Source: Aphelocoma coerulescens
Taxonomy: Eukaryota > Chordata > Aves > Passeriformes > Corvidae
NCBI RefSeq assembly: GCF_041296385.1
Contig: NC_091020.1
Span: 33,119,001-33,183,000, forward strand
Direction of reading: 5' to 3'
Length of the DNA stretch: 64,000 nucleotides
Shown here: positions 26,701-37,803 of the stretch, piece by piece
How positions within the stretch are numbered: position 1 is the first letter of the stretch
Layout: every line of letters starts with the position of its first letter
Translations under genes and position numbers: made by a program
The notes under the pieces: model-generated
The model's input: the letters and a program-made list of their open reading frames with translations, nothing else
What the model was told of the DNA's origin: nothing
Databases searched by the model: none

Positions 26701-28874
26701 AAAGAATTCAGCCTGGCTTCTGTCCAGAGAGAGCCCCAAATCTCAAAATTTACCAGGAACAGCTAAACCCATAAATTTTACATCAAGGATAGAGCAACAT
26801 GGAATTTCCTATTGTGGAACAGCACTCAGAAGCAAAGACCTGCCTGGTGCAGAAGAGTGATTTGCTGTTCCCTGGCACTGGCACACTTGCACAGGTGCAT
26901 CAGAATGGCAGGAATGCAGAGTAATGGATCATGAACTAAGCCCAAAGGCTTCCTGAGGTGCTGTTTACAGGCAGAGCTCCTCAGCACCAATAGGCTCCTG
27001 TGAATGCCACCAAGGTACTCGCCTGTCATACCCCCAGCCCTGTGGTCACAGCCACCAATCTCATCCACTTGAAAATAGAAAGTCACATCCAGCTGTAATG
27101 CACTGATCTGGGAAAACATGTCTATGCTTTTCTTGCTTTGGAGAATGCACTTGGCTTGTGGAAATTACTGTGGAAGCATTAAAGTAGAGGGAATTACCAA
27201 AACTTAAATCAGCAGCTTTGTTTGTCTCTTCTGTTGAAAGACAAAAATGTAAATATGGCAGTGGCTGAGGACTGTGAATGGATGTGCAAGCAGGCAGGTG
27301 GGATCTACACTGGGAGGAAAACAAAGGCAGAAATCTTGTGACAGCAGAGAAATTATATCTGCTTTTATCTGAGGGCACAGGCCTGGCCCTGGCTGTCCCA
27401 AGATCACTTTGCATGTTGTCAGCCAAGCTGTTCTCATGCTTAATTTACAGCTCACAAGGTTCATGTAGTGTCTAATGAAAAATCTCAGTGGGAACTTGCA
27501 GGAGAACATAGAACAGTGACCAAATTATTCACATTTCTGCAAGGAATGGAGAGCTCCTCTGGCCCAGAGATGCCCTGATGATGGCTGGCACCAGAAGCTG
27601 ATATCAGGTGTTTCTTTTGCATTGGAATGTTTTGCTTAATGTGACAACAGTCCTCATCTTTTTGCCTAGCTCAATGTCACCTCTGCACTAGAGCACCAGT
27701 TAGGGAAGTTTGAGAAGCTCCCCTGGAAGCTGGATTCTAATCTTGATGCTGAATGTTGCTTGGCATGTGCAGTCAATAAGGCTACAAGTTATGTGTGGGA
27801 AAAGCAATAGGAATTGCACTGACTGTTAATCATGTTTACTTCTTTTTAAATTACAAATAAAATCTTAAAAAACCCAACCTGTAAATGTCTATTTAGTTTG
27901 ACACAGGCCTAACAGAAAATAGGATTTTACTATGCCAATAAATATTATTGTTTGCCCTTTCCTTTGGTGCATGCTTGCCTTTCAAGTAAATTTATCTCCA
28001 TGCTTCTTCTCTTTAAAAAGGTAATAAAAGATCCTGAAGTCTCTGTGTCTTAGGAGTGTGTGTAACTAAGAACAATTCTCTTACAAACCAACTTCCATGC
28101 TCTTTTAGAAGGTGACACAGAAACATTCCATACAGTTAATACCTACACGGCCATGAAAAATTCAGCCACGAAAAAATGGAATTTATTTATTTTCTACCAT
28201 TTAAATTGCCACTGCCATTGTCCTAAAACTGTTGATGGATGGATTACCTGAAGTGGAAACAAATACTCATTTGTTATGGGCTGGTTTGTGTTTATAAAAG
28301 GTGTTTAGGTCCAGAGGTGAACCCCAAGCTTTTACAGGAACATGAAAATCATGGGAGCATCAGAGGTCCTGCTTGTCCTGAGGGGGACAGAAATCAGTAC
28401 AGTAAGGGAAGATTCCTTACTGTAGAGGCAATTATCACAATTATTGCTTGCAAAGACAAATTCCTGCCAGTAAACCCTTCAGTGGTGCAGGTTTTGGCCT
28501 GTACTGTTCCTTTCTTGCATCCTGGCATGGCACAAAATGGATTTGAGCCTGTAACACCCACACGGTTTCTCCATCTTGTTCCTGCATTAGAGATGCATAC
28601 TGGTATTCTGTATTTATTAGAACAGGAGGAAAACCTCCCCACTGGATACCCACATGCTCTGGATTGCTGTGCTCTTCCAAGGGCAATTACACTGTCCACT
28701 TAGAAATGAGGTGCAATAATTTCTCCACATTTTCCACAGCATCAAAATTCACACTTGCCCTTTGAGAGCTTGCATTTGCTTCTGTGTGTCAGACCCAGGC
28801 AGTCACCAGGCTGGCATTTCTCCCCTCTAGATTTTAAAAGAAAATCGAAAATCTCTGTAATGGTCATACCCTCA
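23786..28874. other. Unique sequence without identifiable gene
   Basis: AT-rich unique DNA. Minus-strand frames up to 131 codons (24976-25371) and plus-strand frames up to 154 codons (28239-28703) have no recognisable domain, and the latter overlaps two opposite-strand frames. No repeat family is identified. Confidence 0.5.
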
Positions 28875-28922
28875 TCTTTTTTCTTTTTCTTTTTTTTTTC
28901 TCCTTTTTTCTTTTTTTTTTTT
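28875..28922. repeat. Poly-pyrimidine (T-rich) simple tract
   Basis: About 48 nt of almost uninterrupted T with occasional C. It is followed at once by TTAAATAAAAATAA. On the minus strand it is an A/G-rich tract, and the Lys-rich minus-strand frame across it is an artefact. It could be the remnant of a poly(A) tail, but no retrotransposed body is recognisable next to it. Confidence 0.85.
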
Positions 28923-29459
28923 AAATAAAAATAACAGAGAAAAAGGGGCATCAAAAGCAATTTTTCATTCCCACATGCCTATGTGGTAAACCCAGATGTC
29001 AGGCTTTTTGTGGTGATGTGATTCATATCACTTCAGTGGAGGGTGTTAGCTCTGCATTTAGTCTTGCCTGGACTGTAACGAAGGACACCGATTACTCTGG
29101 TGATTCCAGCTAAAAGCTGCAGGAGAGGCATTAGAATACAGGAAATGTATAGGGGAATGCAATTTTAAAGTGGATGAAAAATGTGTGAGTGGATGAACAT
29201 TCAGTGAGGTAATTACCGCTCAGGTTTAGTCCTGAATTTTCTTCTGCCTTACTCTAGGAAGAGCCTAATGGCCAGAGCTGAGTTTTTAATGGCAACATTT
29301 GGGCAAAAAGTATGGCTATTAGGTGAGCAAATGTAGCACTTTATCCTGGAGGAGAGGAGATCACCTTCGGTGTCAAAAGTAAAGGAGAATCAATTCAGCT
29401 TTGTGAGCTGTGAAAGTTTGCAGGGGGAAATCCTGGTGATGCCTTTTCCTGGTCTTAAA

Positions 29460-29915
29460 ATCAAGAGTCACACATGGTTAGAAGGGGAAAAGGGATTTTA
29501 CCTTGGTATTTATTTTAAGGATCCTTAGGTGTACACGTCCAGGTCATGTGCATCGAGATGCACCCCGCCGAGTCTATCTATGTCCCTCTCTCTCTGTTCC
29601 CCCTCCCCAACATTGGGTATAACATTACAGGTTTTACTAATTAGCATATCTATCAAAGATTCCCCGATGAGAGGCTCAAGTGAGCCCCCCTCCCCAAGGA
29701 ACCTTCTCCTGGATGGTTCTATCTTGGTTTACAGAATGTGTTCTGGAGAGGACCCTGGGCTCTGGGGCACACTGATCCCTGGCTACGAAGCTTCTAAAAT
29801 GTTCAGTCTCTCAGCTTGACAAACAAGTCCAAGAATGTAGGCAAAAAGCACTGGGAATACAGAAGTTGTAAAAAGGTATAACAGGGGTATAAAAGAAAAG
29901 GCAAAAATCTTCATG
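29460..29915 (-). mobile_element. Endogenous retrovirus LTR (solo), minus orientation
   Basis: On the minus strand the segment reads like a retroviral long terminal repeat. There is a promoter-like region rich in TTTTCTTTTATACCCC, then a middle part with ATGCTAATTAGTAAAACC, a CpG-bearing GACTCGGCGGGGTGCATC, and near the 3' side AATAAATACCAAGG, a polyadenylation signal followed by an R/U5-like stretch. CpGs and C-rich tracts (CCCCCTCCCC on plus) distinguish it from its AT-rich neighbours. I associate this arrangement with LTRs of passerine endogenous retroviruses; the exact family is not named. No gag, pol or env sequence is visible on either side, so it is probably a solo LTR left by recombination. 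I could not find a clean TG...CA boundary or a target-site duplication; the ends are estimates, and the upstream edge may reach about 29960. Confidence 0.65.
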
Positions 29916-29960
29916 GCATCACTGGAATGGTCTCACTCTGGAGGGAGGGGAGGGAAGATG

Positions 29961-31378
29961 GTGTCTGAGCCTGGCATGTGCTCAGCACAAAATACATGTT
30001 CAGAGACAGACAAATCCATTGATTTCAGCCATCCTGCGGAAGTTTTTCCACATTCCCAACAGCAGGAGAAGAGAATCCATAACTTACATGAACCCAAGTA
30101 ATGCTGATCAAAAGGGGTACAAAGCCAAATGAAACATGAGCGCCATTTTCATCACCAAATGGAATGTGCTTCACAATGAGCCAGTTCTTTAGATTAAAAA
30201 TAAGAACTCTGGCACTGGGTGTCTCTTCAGGTAAAGTGAACACTCCTCTTTCTGAAGAAAACAGTTTCAATTAATCTACACAATTAATCGATGGCAATTA
30301 ACAGGTTCGGGTGGCTTTTCTCGAGTAGGGTGGCAAGGACAGAGTCACTAAATGGGTGGAGTAAAAACATCATCCTTTTTTATCCCAAGGCACTCCTGGG
30401 AAAAGCAGATGAGCTGCCTCTAGCTGTCCCTGTGGAGAGAATATTTATATTCTAGTCTTTGAATTGTCTTCCACCTTTCATAGACGTTCTAGTGAATCTG
30501 CACTGATCAAAACATTGGAGCTGTTCTTTTCTGCATGGCATTATTCAGGCATGCACTGAGCTACCCAGTTCAGGTCCTTCTCTGTTACGGAATGGGGGTC
30601 AAATTCAATGAAGCAGAGGGAAAATTTCATCTTGGACTTACAGATCTAAAATATTTGTTCAGAGGAGAGTGAGCCCTGCATCTTCAGTGAAAAACTCTAG
30701 TTTTACTTTTTTTCTTTTAAAAAAACCCCCTATAATAAAGTCATATCAAAATCATCGTGGCTTAAGTAAACATTTTCACTTTACATAAAACCAGAATATA
30801 TCCTCTTTTATTCTTACTTTTAAGTGGGAAAAAGAGTGGAATGGAGAGAACAATGCCTGCTGTGGCTCTTCTTGAGTTCTGCAAATCAGCCCAAACCCAT
30901 CTGCTTTCTGCGCTGCCTTAATTGCTTGCAAAGCTTTTTATGGCCAGTTTGGACCCCAAATTGCAATTACCACTGCAGGCTTGAGGCTAACATGAGGAAC
31001 AAAGCAGAGAGCAATGGACAGCACTCTGACTCTCCCATCAGATGTGCAGGATGAAGCCTGAGCTTGTCTCCTTCCAGGACAGCAGTGGGACAGGAGCCTG
31101 GGGACCCTCACTGTGACATGGATTTTGCAAGGGGAGAGGGAGCAGCTCCAAGGTGTGAAGCAGGAGGAGCCACACTCCTGAGATCTGCTGCCCCATGGGA
31201 AGTCCTAAAAGTTTGGATCACCCAGATAAATCCACCCAGATGTGCTTCTAGTTTTTAACTTAATTATGTTTTTCAGCAGGGAGATCTGCTGCACTGACAC
31301 ACAGACCTACAGGCATCACATCAGCAATATCAGCAATATTTACTTCTCTTGTTACTTACCTTTCATTTCTATGAGCAG
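29961..31378. other. Unique sequence without identifiable gene
   Basis: No exon or repeat family is recognised. A 9-bp unit ATCAGCAAT is tandemly duplicated at 31320-31337, just upstream of the acceptor described next. Confidence 0.5.
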
Positions 31379-31491
31379 GCATTTGATCCCTCAAACAATC
31401 CCAATCCAAATGTCCTAAAGTGAACTGATGTACTGTACTTAATAGCCTGGTGACTTCTTGGATTAGACTGATCGAGCCCATGATGAATAGG
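31379..31491 (+). ncRNA. Candidate spliced exon, probably noncoding
   Basis: The plus strand has a very good acceptor, a long pyrimidine-rich run (TTACTTCTCTTGTTACTTACC, then TTTCATTTC) ending in AG at 31377-31378. It is followed 113 nt later by a full consensus donor GTAAGTAT at 31492. All three frames inside are closed; the longest from the 5' end gives only 14 codons (AFDPSNNPNPNVLK, then stop). The segment therefore fits an exon of a long noncoding RNA, an untranslated exon, or a short C-terminal exon. The acceptor tract also contains, on the opposite strand, a GTAAGTAA donor (intron would start at 31359), so a minus-strand exon with a 50-codon open frame is an alternative. I prefer the plus reading because both of its sites are strong. 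Expression is not shown. Confidence 0.35.
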
Positions 31492-33240
31492 GTAAGTATA
31501 GTTAACAGCCATTCTTAAACAACTTTGAGTGTCATTAATTTTGTTATAGGACAGATTAATCTGAAATGTCAGGACTTGCTGTACTAGACCTAAAATTGTA
31601 TTTTCAAACCAATTTTAACAGATTGTATTTCACTCTTGACACAAAATTCATTTACTCGCCTTAGATTGCAGCTTTTATTTTAATTGTATCAAATTAAATC
31701 AGGGCATAGAACCACAGAAAACTAAGTTGAAGTTATAGGAGGATAGTTGCACTAAATTTCCTTCTATTTTCCTTTTAAGGCATTTTTCTCCTTAAGCCCA
31801 AATACATGGACATTGCTACAGGTTAAGAAGAGATGATAACAAACTTTTGTAGATACCTAAATCATATGTAAATCATACCCAGACAGAGGGCTATACCTAC
31901 TCTGTTGTAGGTTGTCTTATCTACAGGACAGAATATTTGCTTTTCTTTAACAAATTTAATGTTTGTTTTGGTTAAAGTCACAAATTAGATCCTAAAGCCA
32001 GTTTATTTAAGTCAATTTCAAACATACCAATAAAGAACTACGACAAAAATAAACAGAAATTAACCCAGACCCCAGGAAGGCAGCAAACAACATGATTAGC
32101 TCTCCTGAAACCTTTAAAATGTACTTTAAGGATGAGTTTCTGGGCCTTTGAAGAGGACTCTTCCCCCTCACCCCCCAAGTAATACATTGCGGATAACAAA
32201 TAGCTAAATCAATAATCTGCTCATAGGCAAACTCTGCAGCAAAATGTGTTTGGACAGAAGCATTTCTGGAATAATTCTGAATTATGAATAAATTCGTAAA
32301 AGTACCAGTCAGTTCACAGATAATTCATGAACTGAAATAAGGGCAAAATTTGTCGAATAAATTATTCACTACAAATAGTTCCTAAGCTCTCCAAAGTACT
32401 ATCACACTTCATTTATCTCTTGCCTTAGGGGTAGATAAAAATACTCAGAAAAAATTATAACTAACCTGAATTCTTACCTAAAAAATTTAAGCTAGGACAT
32501 CTCCTTTTGCAGTATTTTTAAGGCTAAGAATCTTGCTCAACTCCAGCTTTTATTCCCCCTCCACAGAAACCGTATTTTATGTCAGGGGTCTCTGGTTTTT
32601 ATCTCACAATCAGACTGTATGATTAAGAAAGAGCAGTAGATGCAGCTGCAAATTCTGTGCACCAGATTAGTGAACATCTGATGGCTTTTCAAGGTTTCCA
32701 TTCAGAAAAGGAATGTCATTGGAATCAGAGAATCCTGAAATGGCTTGGACTGGAAGGGACCAATGGTTCATCATTAGAGGGGCATCAGCATATGTAATTC
32801 CTGGTAGCAACATCAGGACTATAAAAAATGGCTTTTCTACTCTGTGTTGACACAAACCAACATTTTGGCTGCTGTAAAATAAGGAATAGAAAAAATATTC
32901 AGTAAAAGTCCAAACTGGACAGAAAGGAAAAAAGGATCTTTCCAGATGTAGGCAGATGTTTGAAAACCGAGGCTTGTATTGGTGTATTAAAACCTTACAG
33001 AAATATGAAATGTTTGGGATTCTACCCTGACTATTCAGGATGAATCCTGGTGGGAATATTTCATGTGAGAAGGCTGGTGCAGCAAGAACCAGTCTGAGCT
33101 TGTGATCTTCTGATTTTACACCAGGCAACTTTAACTCTTTGTGTAAAAGGAGGGAAACGAGGCAGTGAAATTCAGAGTGAGCGAAATGACTAATGACTCT
33201 GAGCTGTCAGGACATGCTTCCAATCCAAAGGAACCTCAAA
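31492..33240. other. Unique sequence with one CR1 scrap
   Basis: AT-rich unique DNA. The only repeat seen is the CR1 piece at 32721-32772. The 153-codon minus-strand frame at 32667-33128 runs partly through that CR1 piece and has no recognisable domain. Confidence 0.5.
32721..32772 (-). mobile_element. Short CR1 LINE 3'-terminal scrap, minus orientation
   Basis: The plus strand reads AATCAGAGAATCCTGAAATGGCTTGGACTGGAAGGGACC, which matches the extreme 3' end of CR1 in reverse complement (tail remnant, then the GGTTGGAAGGGACC block). Only about 50 bp can be aligned by eye, so this is either a very short insertion or the surviving end of an old copy. Confidence 0.7.
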
Positions 33241-33249
33241 AAAAAACCC

Positions 33250-33286
<37 letters not shown>

Positions 33287-33290
33287 TAAA
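33239..33290. repeat. Poly(A) tract with 28-A run
   Basis: An uninterrupted run of 28 A lies at 33250-33277, preceded by AAAAAAACCC and followed by A-rich sequence. No retrotransposed body is recognised upstream, so it is annotated as a simple repeat. The Lys-rich open frames through it are artefacts. Confidence 0.95.
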
Positions 33291-33835
33291 CACAACACCA
33301 CACAATTCAGAACTTGCACTTGGGGCAGGTTATACTGGGTTTCCCTCTTGGACCCCTACGAAGGGAGCACCCAGGGAAGTGTATAGACAGATAGAAAAGT
33401 TTTGTCTCGTTCTCTGAGGTCACATTAAATTATAGCAACCCCAACCTGCAGCCTTTCAAAATGCCACCAGGCCAATGGTCCCTGACAGACCCCAGCAGAA
33501 TTCTCCAGGGAATCAGCTTGGTAGGCATTTAACCGAGTGCCCGGCTCTCCTTGCTTCGCCAAACAAAAACTAAACCAGACAGGTCAAACCTTGTCGATCT
33601 AATCTCACTGTGAACTGAAAACACAGGAGCTCTGCTGCCACCAGAGCAGAGCAGAGCCTGCTGTGACCCCACCATGAACTGGAGGGGATGGGAGATCTCC
33701 AGCAGGTGCAGTCGGGGAGGACTCAATGTCGCATTCAAGTTTATTCTTTGTACGGTTCTGAGAACGGCAGGATTGTGTTTTGAATCCAATACCCTGGGGC
33801 TTTCACTTGCTTTCTCACAATTACCTGTGCGAGAA

Positions 33836-33888
33836 GGAGGGGTGGGGGGGGGGGGGGGGGGGAGAAAAAAAAGGAAAAAAAGAGAGAA
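33836..33888 (+). repeat. G19 homopolymer and purine tract
   Basis: An uninterrupted run of 19 G at 33844-33862 is followed by an A/G-only stretch (GAGAAAAAAAAGGAAAAAAAGAGAG). The G run alone can form a quadruplex, and the whole strand asymmetry favours triplex or R-loop structures. The run length will vary between individuals and is prone to sequencing error. Confidence 0.95.
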
Positions 33889-34688
33889 TTCTTCTGTGGC
33901 ATAGCAGGAACGGTCAAGGGCAGTTCAGATTAAAGACCATGATTGGCACAGGCTGTGGAGAGGCTAAGCCAACAAAATAAAACATAGAACCATCCTGTTT
34001 AATAGAAACAAATTGCTCTCCACTTCTCCCTGACACAGATAGTGGGGCCATTTGTACCTGCTGCCCTTTGTTGGGAACAACGGCAAGGAAATGTACTCGT
34101 CCTGAGTGGAATAAAATTCTTTTTGTTGCATTTGGCTATCTCAGCCTGCAGAACAAGCAGGGCAGTTAAGTAGTTGAGCTTCCTTGTACATTTGTTTGAT
34201 TAAAGGTCTGTAACACTGGCTCAGGTAGAAACAGCTCAGCTGCATGGAGCAGCAATGAATGAAAGGCTTGTTAGGGAGCAGCCAGCGAGACACGGCGGAG
34301 CTGCCTTCGGAATTACCTCTGAATAGGAGCTTGTTGTTTTGCTTGTTCCCCTCAGCATGGAAGGACAAAACTGCACATTTGAAATGACATGTGATGAGAT
34401 CTGGGCTGGTTTGCATGTGTATATTGGGGAAACTGCTAAAAACCAAGGGCAGCTCTTTTGCAAGTCAACCCATGAAAACAAATCTCCTTCAGATGTCCCC
34501 GAGTGCTCCAGGTAACATTAGCATTTCCAAAGGTTGGAGTGGAGTGGCTTAGAGCATATTTACGAACTGACCAAATAGGAGGCTTTAATTCTGATCATAA
34601 GTGGGCTGGAGAGGATCCAACCAGCTGCCTAAGTGATAAAAAAAAAAAAAAATGCAGTGTTTATTTGTGTCATTTTCTAATCTTACAG
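33889..34688. other. Unique sequence without identifiable gene
   Basis: No repeat family or exon is recognised apart from a 15-A run at 34638-34652, just upstream of the candidate acceptor at 34687-34688. Confidence 0.5.
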
Positions 34689-34810
34689 GGACGTGGTTAT
34701 GAGTGGCAGATCTCTCACAGTATAAAAACCATTCTAGCTTTAGCAATACCAAATTCCCAGGTTCAGCAATAGCTGCTCCAGCTGCCTCCACCTCCATCAG
34801 CTCCCATCAG
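34689..34810 (+). ncRNA. Candidate spliced exon, probably noncoding
   Basis: A strong plus-strand acceptor (TGTCATTTTCTAATCTTACAG, AG at 34687-34688) is followed 122 nt later by ATCAG and the donor GTAAAATT at 34811. No frame crosses the whole segment. The longest encodes 27 residues (ends NSQVQQ, then TAG), with an alternative weaker donor (GTTCAG at 34761) that would keep a 24-codon frame. Together with 31379-31491 on the same strand, 3.2 kb upstream, it could form part of a noncoding transcript or untranslated leader. Splice sites are seen directly; transcription is inferred. Confidence 0.35.
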
Positions 34811-34881
34811 GTAAAATTCAGTTGTCAGCACACAAACAGTTCACCTACTTTGTTGAACTGATGCTGTAGTGAGTATATAAA

Positions 34882-34899
34882 TGTATGTATATACATACA
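34882..34899. repeat. 18-bp perfect palindrome in TA-rich microsatellite
   Basis: TGTATGTATATACATACA is its own reverse complement. It sits in a wider TATG/TATA-rich stretch (about 34874-34922), so it probably arose from a decayed dinucleotide or tetranucleotide microsatellite rather than as a binding site. Confidence 0.85.
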
Positions 34900-36234
34900 C
34901 ATGACATATGTCCATATATATTTTCTGATGCTCTTTAAATGTTGCCTGGATTCTTCTCTCAGTTTTGCTATGCAAATGAACTAAGTAAGAAATTGCCAAT
35001 CAAATATCCAATGTCACAACTAACAGGCAAAACCACTCCTTGCAGCATGTGGGTTACAAAATGTAGGTTTAAAAATATTTCTTTAAACATATTTTATATG
35101 ATTTTAAAAGGAAAAACTAATATGTGATGCACACTTGAAATCTGGAAAACTTAAAAAACTTAATCTTTAAAAGTTATAATAGTAAGTCAGCTCCATGAGC
35201 ATAAAGTACATGATGGATTCATTCAAAAGTTTTGCACAATTTAAGATTAATCTAAACCGAGATTTTTGTTAAGATTTACAAGGTTTAGTGATTATTGCTG
35301 TTTTTAAAGCAGAGGAAAGCTTTTGTTCAACATTTTGCTTGCCATTTCTTCCTTTGACTTGTCAAGAAAACTGGAACATTTTCTATTTTTTCATATCTGT
35401 ATTTCTATGAACCATAGGCACATAAAAGAACAGAATCCATAAATCATCATGGATGGTAATATTGTAATCCTGGAATTTCTGCTCTGCTGGAATAGGATGT
35501 GTTAGAAATCACCAGCACCAGATGGGGCAGGGATTCTTTGGGTCTTTCTAGCACAATGGACATATAAAAAGGGTAGGCAGCACTTCTAGATTTTGTTGTC
35601 TGTGGGAATGTGACCTGGAAAGTTGCAGGACCATGTTAAGCAGATCAGTCTGATACTCTGTGAGGGAGACACGAACATTTAATAACAGAAAATATTTGAT
35701 TCTATGAAGAGAAAGCAACTAAACCACTAAAAAAGGAAGACACACAGGAATGGGATAACATTTTCCAAAGGACAGGTATTCCTACCTCTCTGAGGGCTCT
35801 GATCTGTATCTGGATGTGCCTGCCTGGGTGTCAACTCTGCAGGAAGCTGCTCTGAGTGGTATCTTACATTTTGAATGTATCCTTGAGTCTCCTCTTTTCT
35901 TCACCTAAACTCAGAACCTTCGTGCTCTCCAGTCTCTGCTGGTAAATGTCATCTGAAGCAATTCCTTTTTTCTCAGGACAATTTCCTTCATTTCACTGAA
36001 TATCCCTTTTTTTCACTCGAATTTCTGAATAGCAAAGGCCTTCCTTCAAATTGTACCACAAATGCAAAACACTACATGGCAAGGGAAGGAGGAGATAATT
36101 TTGGCGTGTTCAGTTGCTTCTTGCACCTGCGGCAAGATTGTGTCATAGGGAAAGTTTGGATGAAAATAGAGGAATGCCAAAAAAAAAAGGGGTGATGGCA
36201 TCTAAAACCCCTGTTAAAGAAACAAATCTCTCTT

Positions 36235-36480
36235 AGATTTACACTCCAAATCAATGCCCATTTGGAGCTGATTTCATGTTTACAGAACCTGATTGAAGGG
36301 CCCCTATCACCGCCACAGCGAATTTCATTGGAATACAATGCTGCCTTAATGAAGCAAGGCATACAGCTGATGGTGATTTGCTTGGACTCAGAAATGGCTA
36401 ATTCCTTATCAAATCCTTTAATAGTTCATGCTGAAGTTTCTGTCATTACTTGTTGCTCCTCTCAATCTTTATTATGACAA
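36235..36480. promoter_or_regulatory. Possible conserved noncoding element
   Basis: A repeat-free block with retained CpGs (CACCGCCACAGCGAATTTC) and short AT-rich homeodomain-type cores. Opposite-strand frames of 96 and 71 codons overlap, but neither has a recognisable domain. It is flagged on texture only. Confidence 0.2.
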
Positions 36481-37787
36481 ACCCTTTAAAAATGCCTAGG
36501 TAGAAAAAAGTGCCCATTAATCCTTTCAAGGAAAGGCCGCCAGTACCAGATTAAGTCAAGCTGGCATCTGAAACTATTCTTTTCTTTATGACACATAGTA
36601 AGTGGTGGGTAATCCACATCTTAATCTCCTTGTTGCACAGCTTGGTTTATGGTAACTGATACTCCTGTGACTGCTGCAGGCTCCTATTGTGTTACCTTGG
36701 GCAGGCAGCTCTTCTTCCTGTTTTTTCCCCCTGGAATGTCTGATAAAGGCACCCTTGAAGTTGACCATAGTCTCCTGAGAAAGTGCTTTTCAGAGAAAAT
36801 GTGATTTCTTTAAATTTGTCTTTAGGTTACTTCAGGGTTTTCCCCTGAGCAAAGCCTTGGACAATACTTCTGCTCTCCTCCAACACATGAATTCCATTGC
36901 TACTTTAAAAGAAAAACTCTAAAAGAAAAGCTCTTTTAAATCCTCTATTCAACTCCATAACTTTCTCTGAGCTACAATTATACTTTATGTCAGTGCTTAA
37001 GTATGAAGAAGAAAACTAAGGCACGGCAAGAAGTGGAATTTAACTTGACCAGTATACAAAACTTATAAGCACCAGGTATTTTAACCTGAAATGGTTGTGT
37101 TTCATACACCTGTATAAGTGAAGCAATATTTTGAACAGTTTTCCTAACTTGATATTTCAAAAATCCCTCTTTCCTTGCTATGGAAACAGATATTTGCTAC
37201 AACTGTTCTTTCAAAGATCAAGAAAACAAGACCAGGTGATGTAAGAGTTCCTATCTGAACTTCTTCAGCTCCATTTGCTGTTCCTAAAGTCACTGGAAAA
37301 GCTGAAGTATTTTAACAAACAGTTGCAAGAAACACCTCTGTCCTTATTTTTGGTATTTTATGACATAAAACCACTCATCTTCCTTTTTCAGAGGATGGAT
37401 TCCTGATGTGCTCTTTCCAGCAAATGCACATTTTAATGAATTTTATTCAACAGAGAGACATTGTAGAAAACTCTGGAAAATGCATCAGGAAAGCAAATAG
37501 AAAGCTCATAGGTGGGCTCAGTTTTTGACTTCAGAACAATTCTACTCCATTGCCTGGACCTGGAGCTTGGCCCTGATGCTTCAGACCCATGAGGGTCATG
37601 CCAGGGGATTGCAGAATCAAGGAAGAGTTTGGGTTGGAGTGCAGCAGAGGAATGTTTATTTGGCATTTTGGGCGATGAAATATCACAGTGAACTTTGTAA
37701 GAACTTCTTGACTCCAGTGTACAATATTTCTGAACATTTCTATGAAGGTACAAAAACTCAATGGTTTGATTAAGACACCTAAATTCT

Positions 37788-37803
37788 AAAAAAAAAAAAA
37801 AAA
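37788..37803. repeat. Run of 16 A
   Basis: A plain mononucleotide run followed by TATTTTT; no adjacent retrotransposed body is seen. Confidence 0.9.

Larger units (their letters stand above)
34811..37787. other. Unique AT-rich sequence
   Basis: No gene is recognised. There is an 18-bp palindrome near 34890, AT-rich sequence after it, and a possible regulatory block at 36235-36480. Confidence 0.5.

Noticed and set aside
32460..32530. Minus-strand exon ending at a GTAAGAAT donor near 32478
   Set aside because: All frames stop within about 40 nt of the donor and no acceptor is near.
33165..33417. Lys-rich frames through the A28 run
   Set aside because: Homopolymer translated as poly-Lys; no gene.
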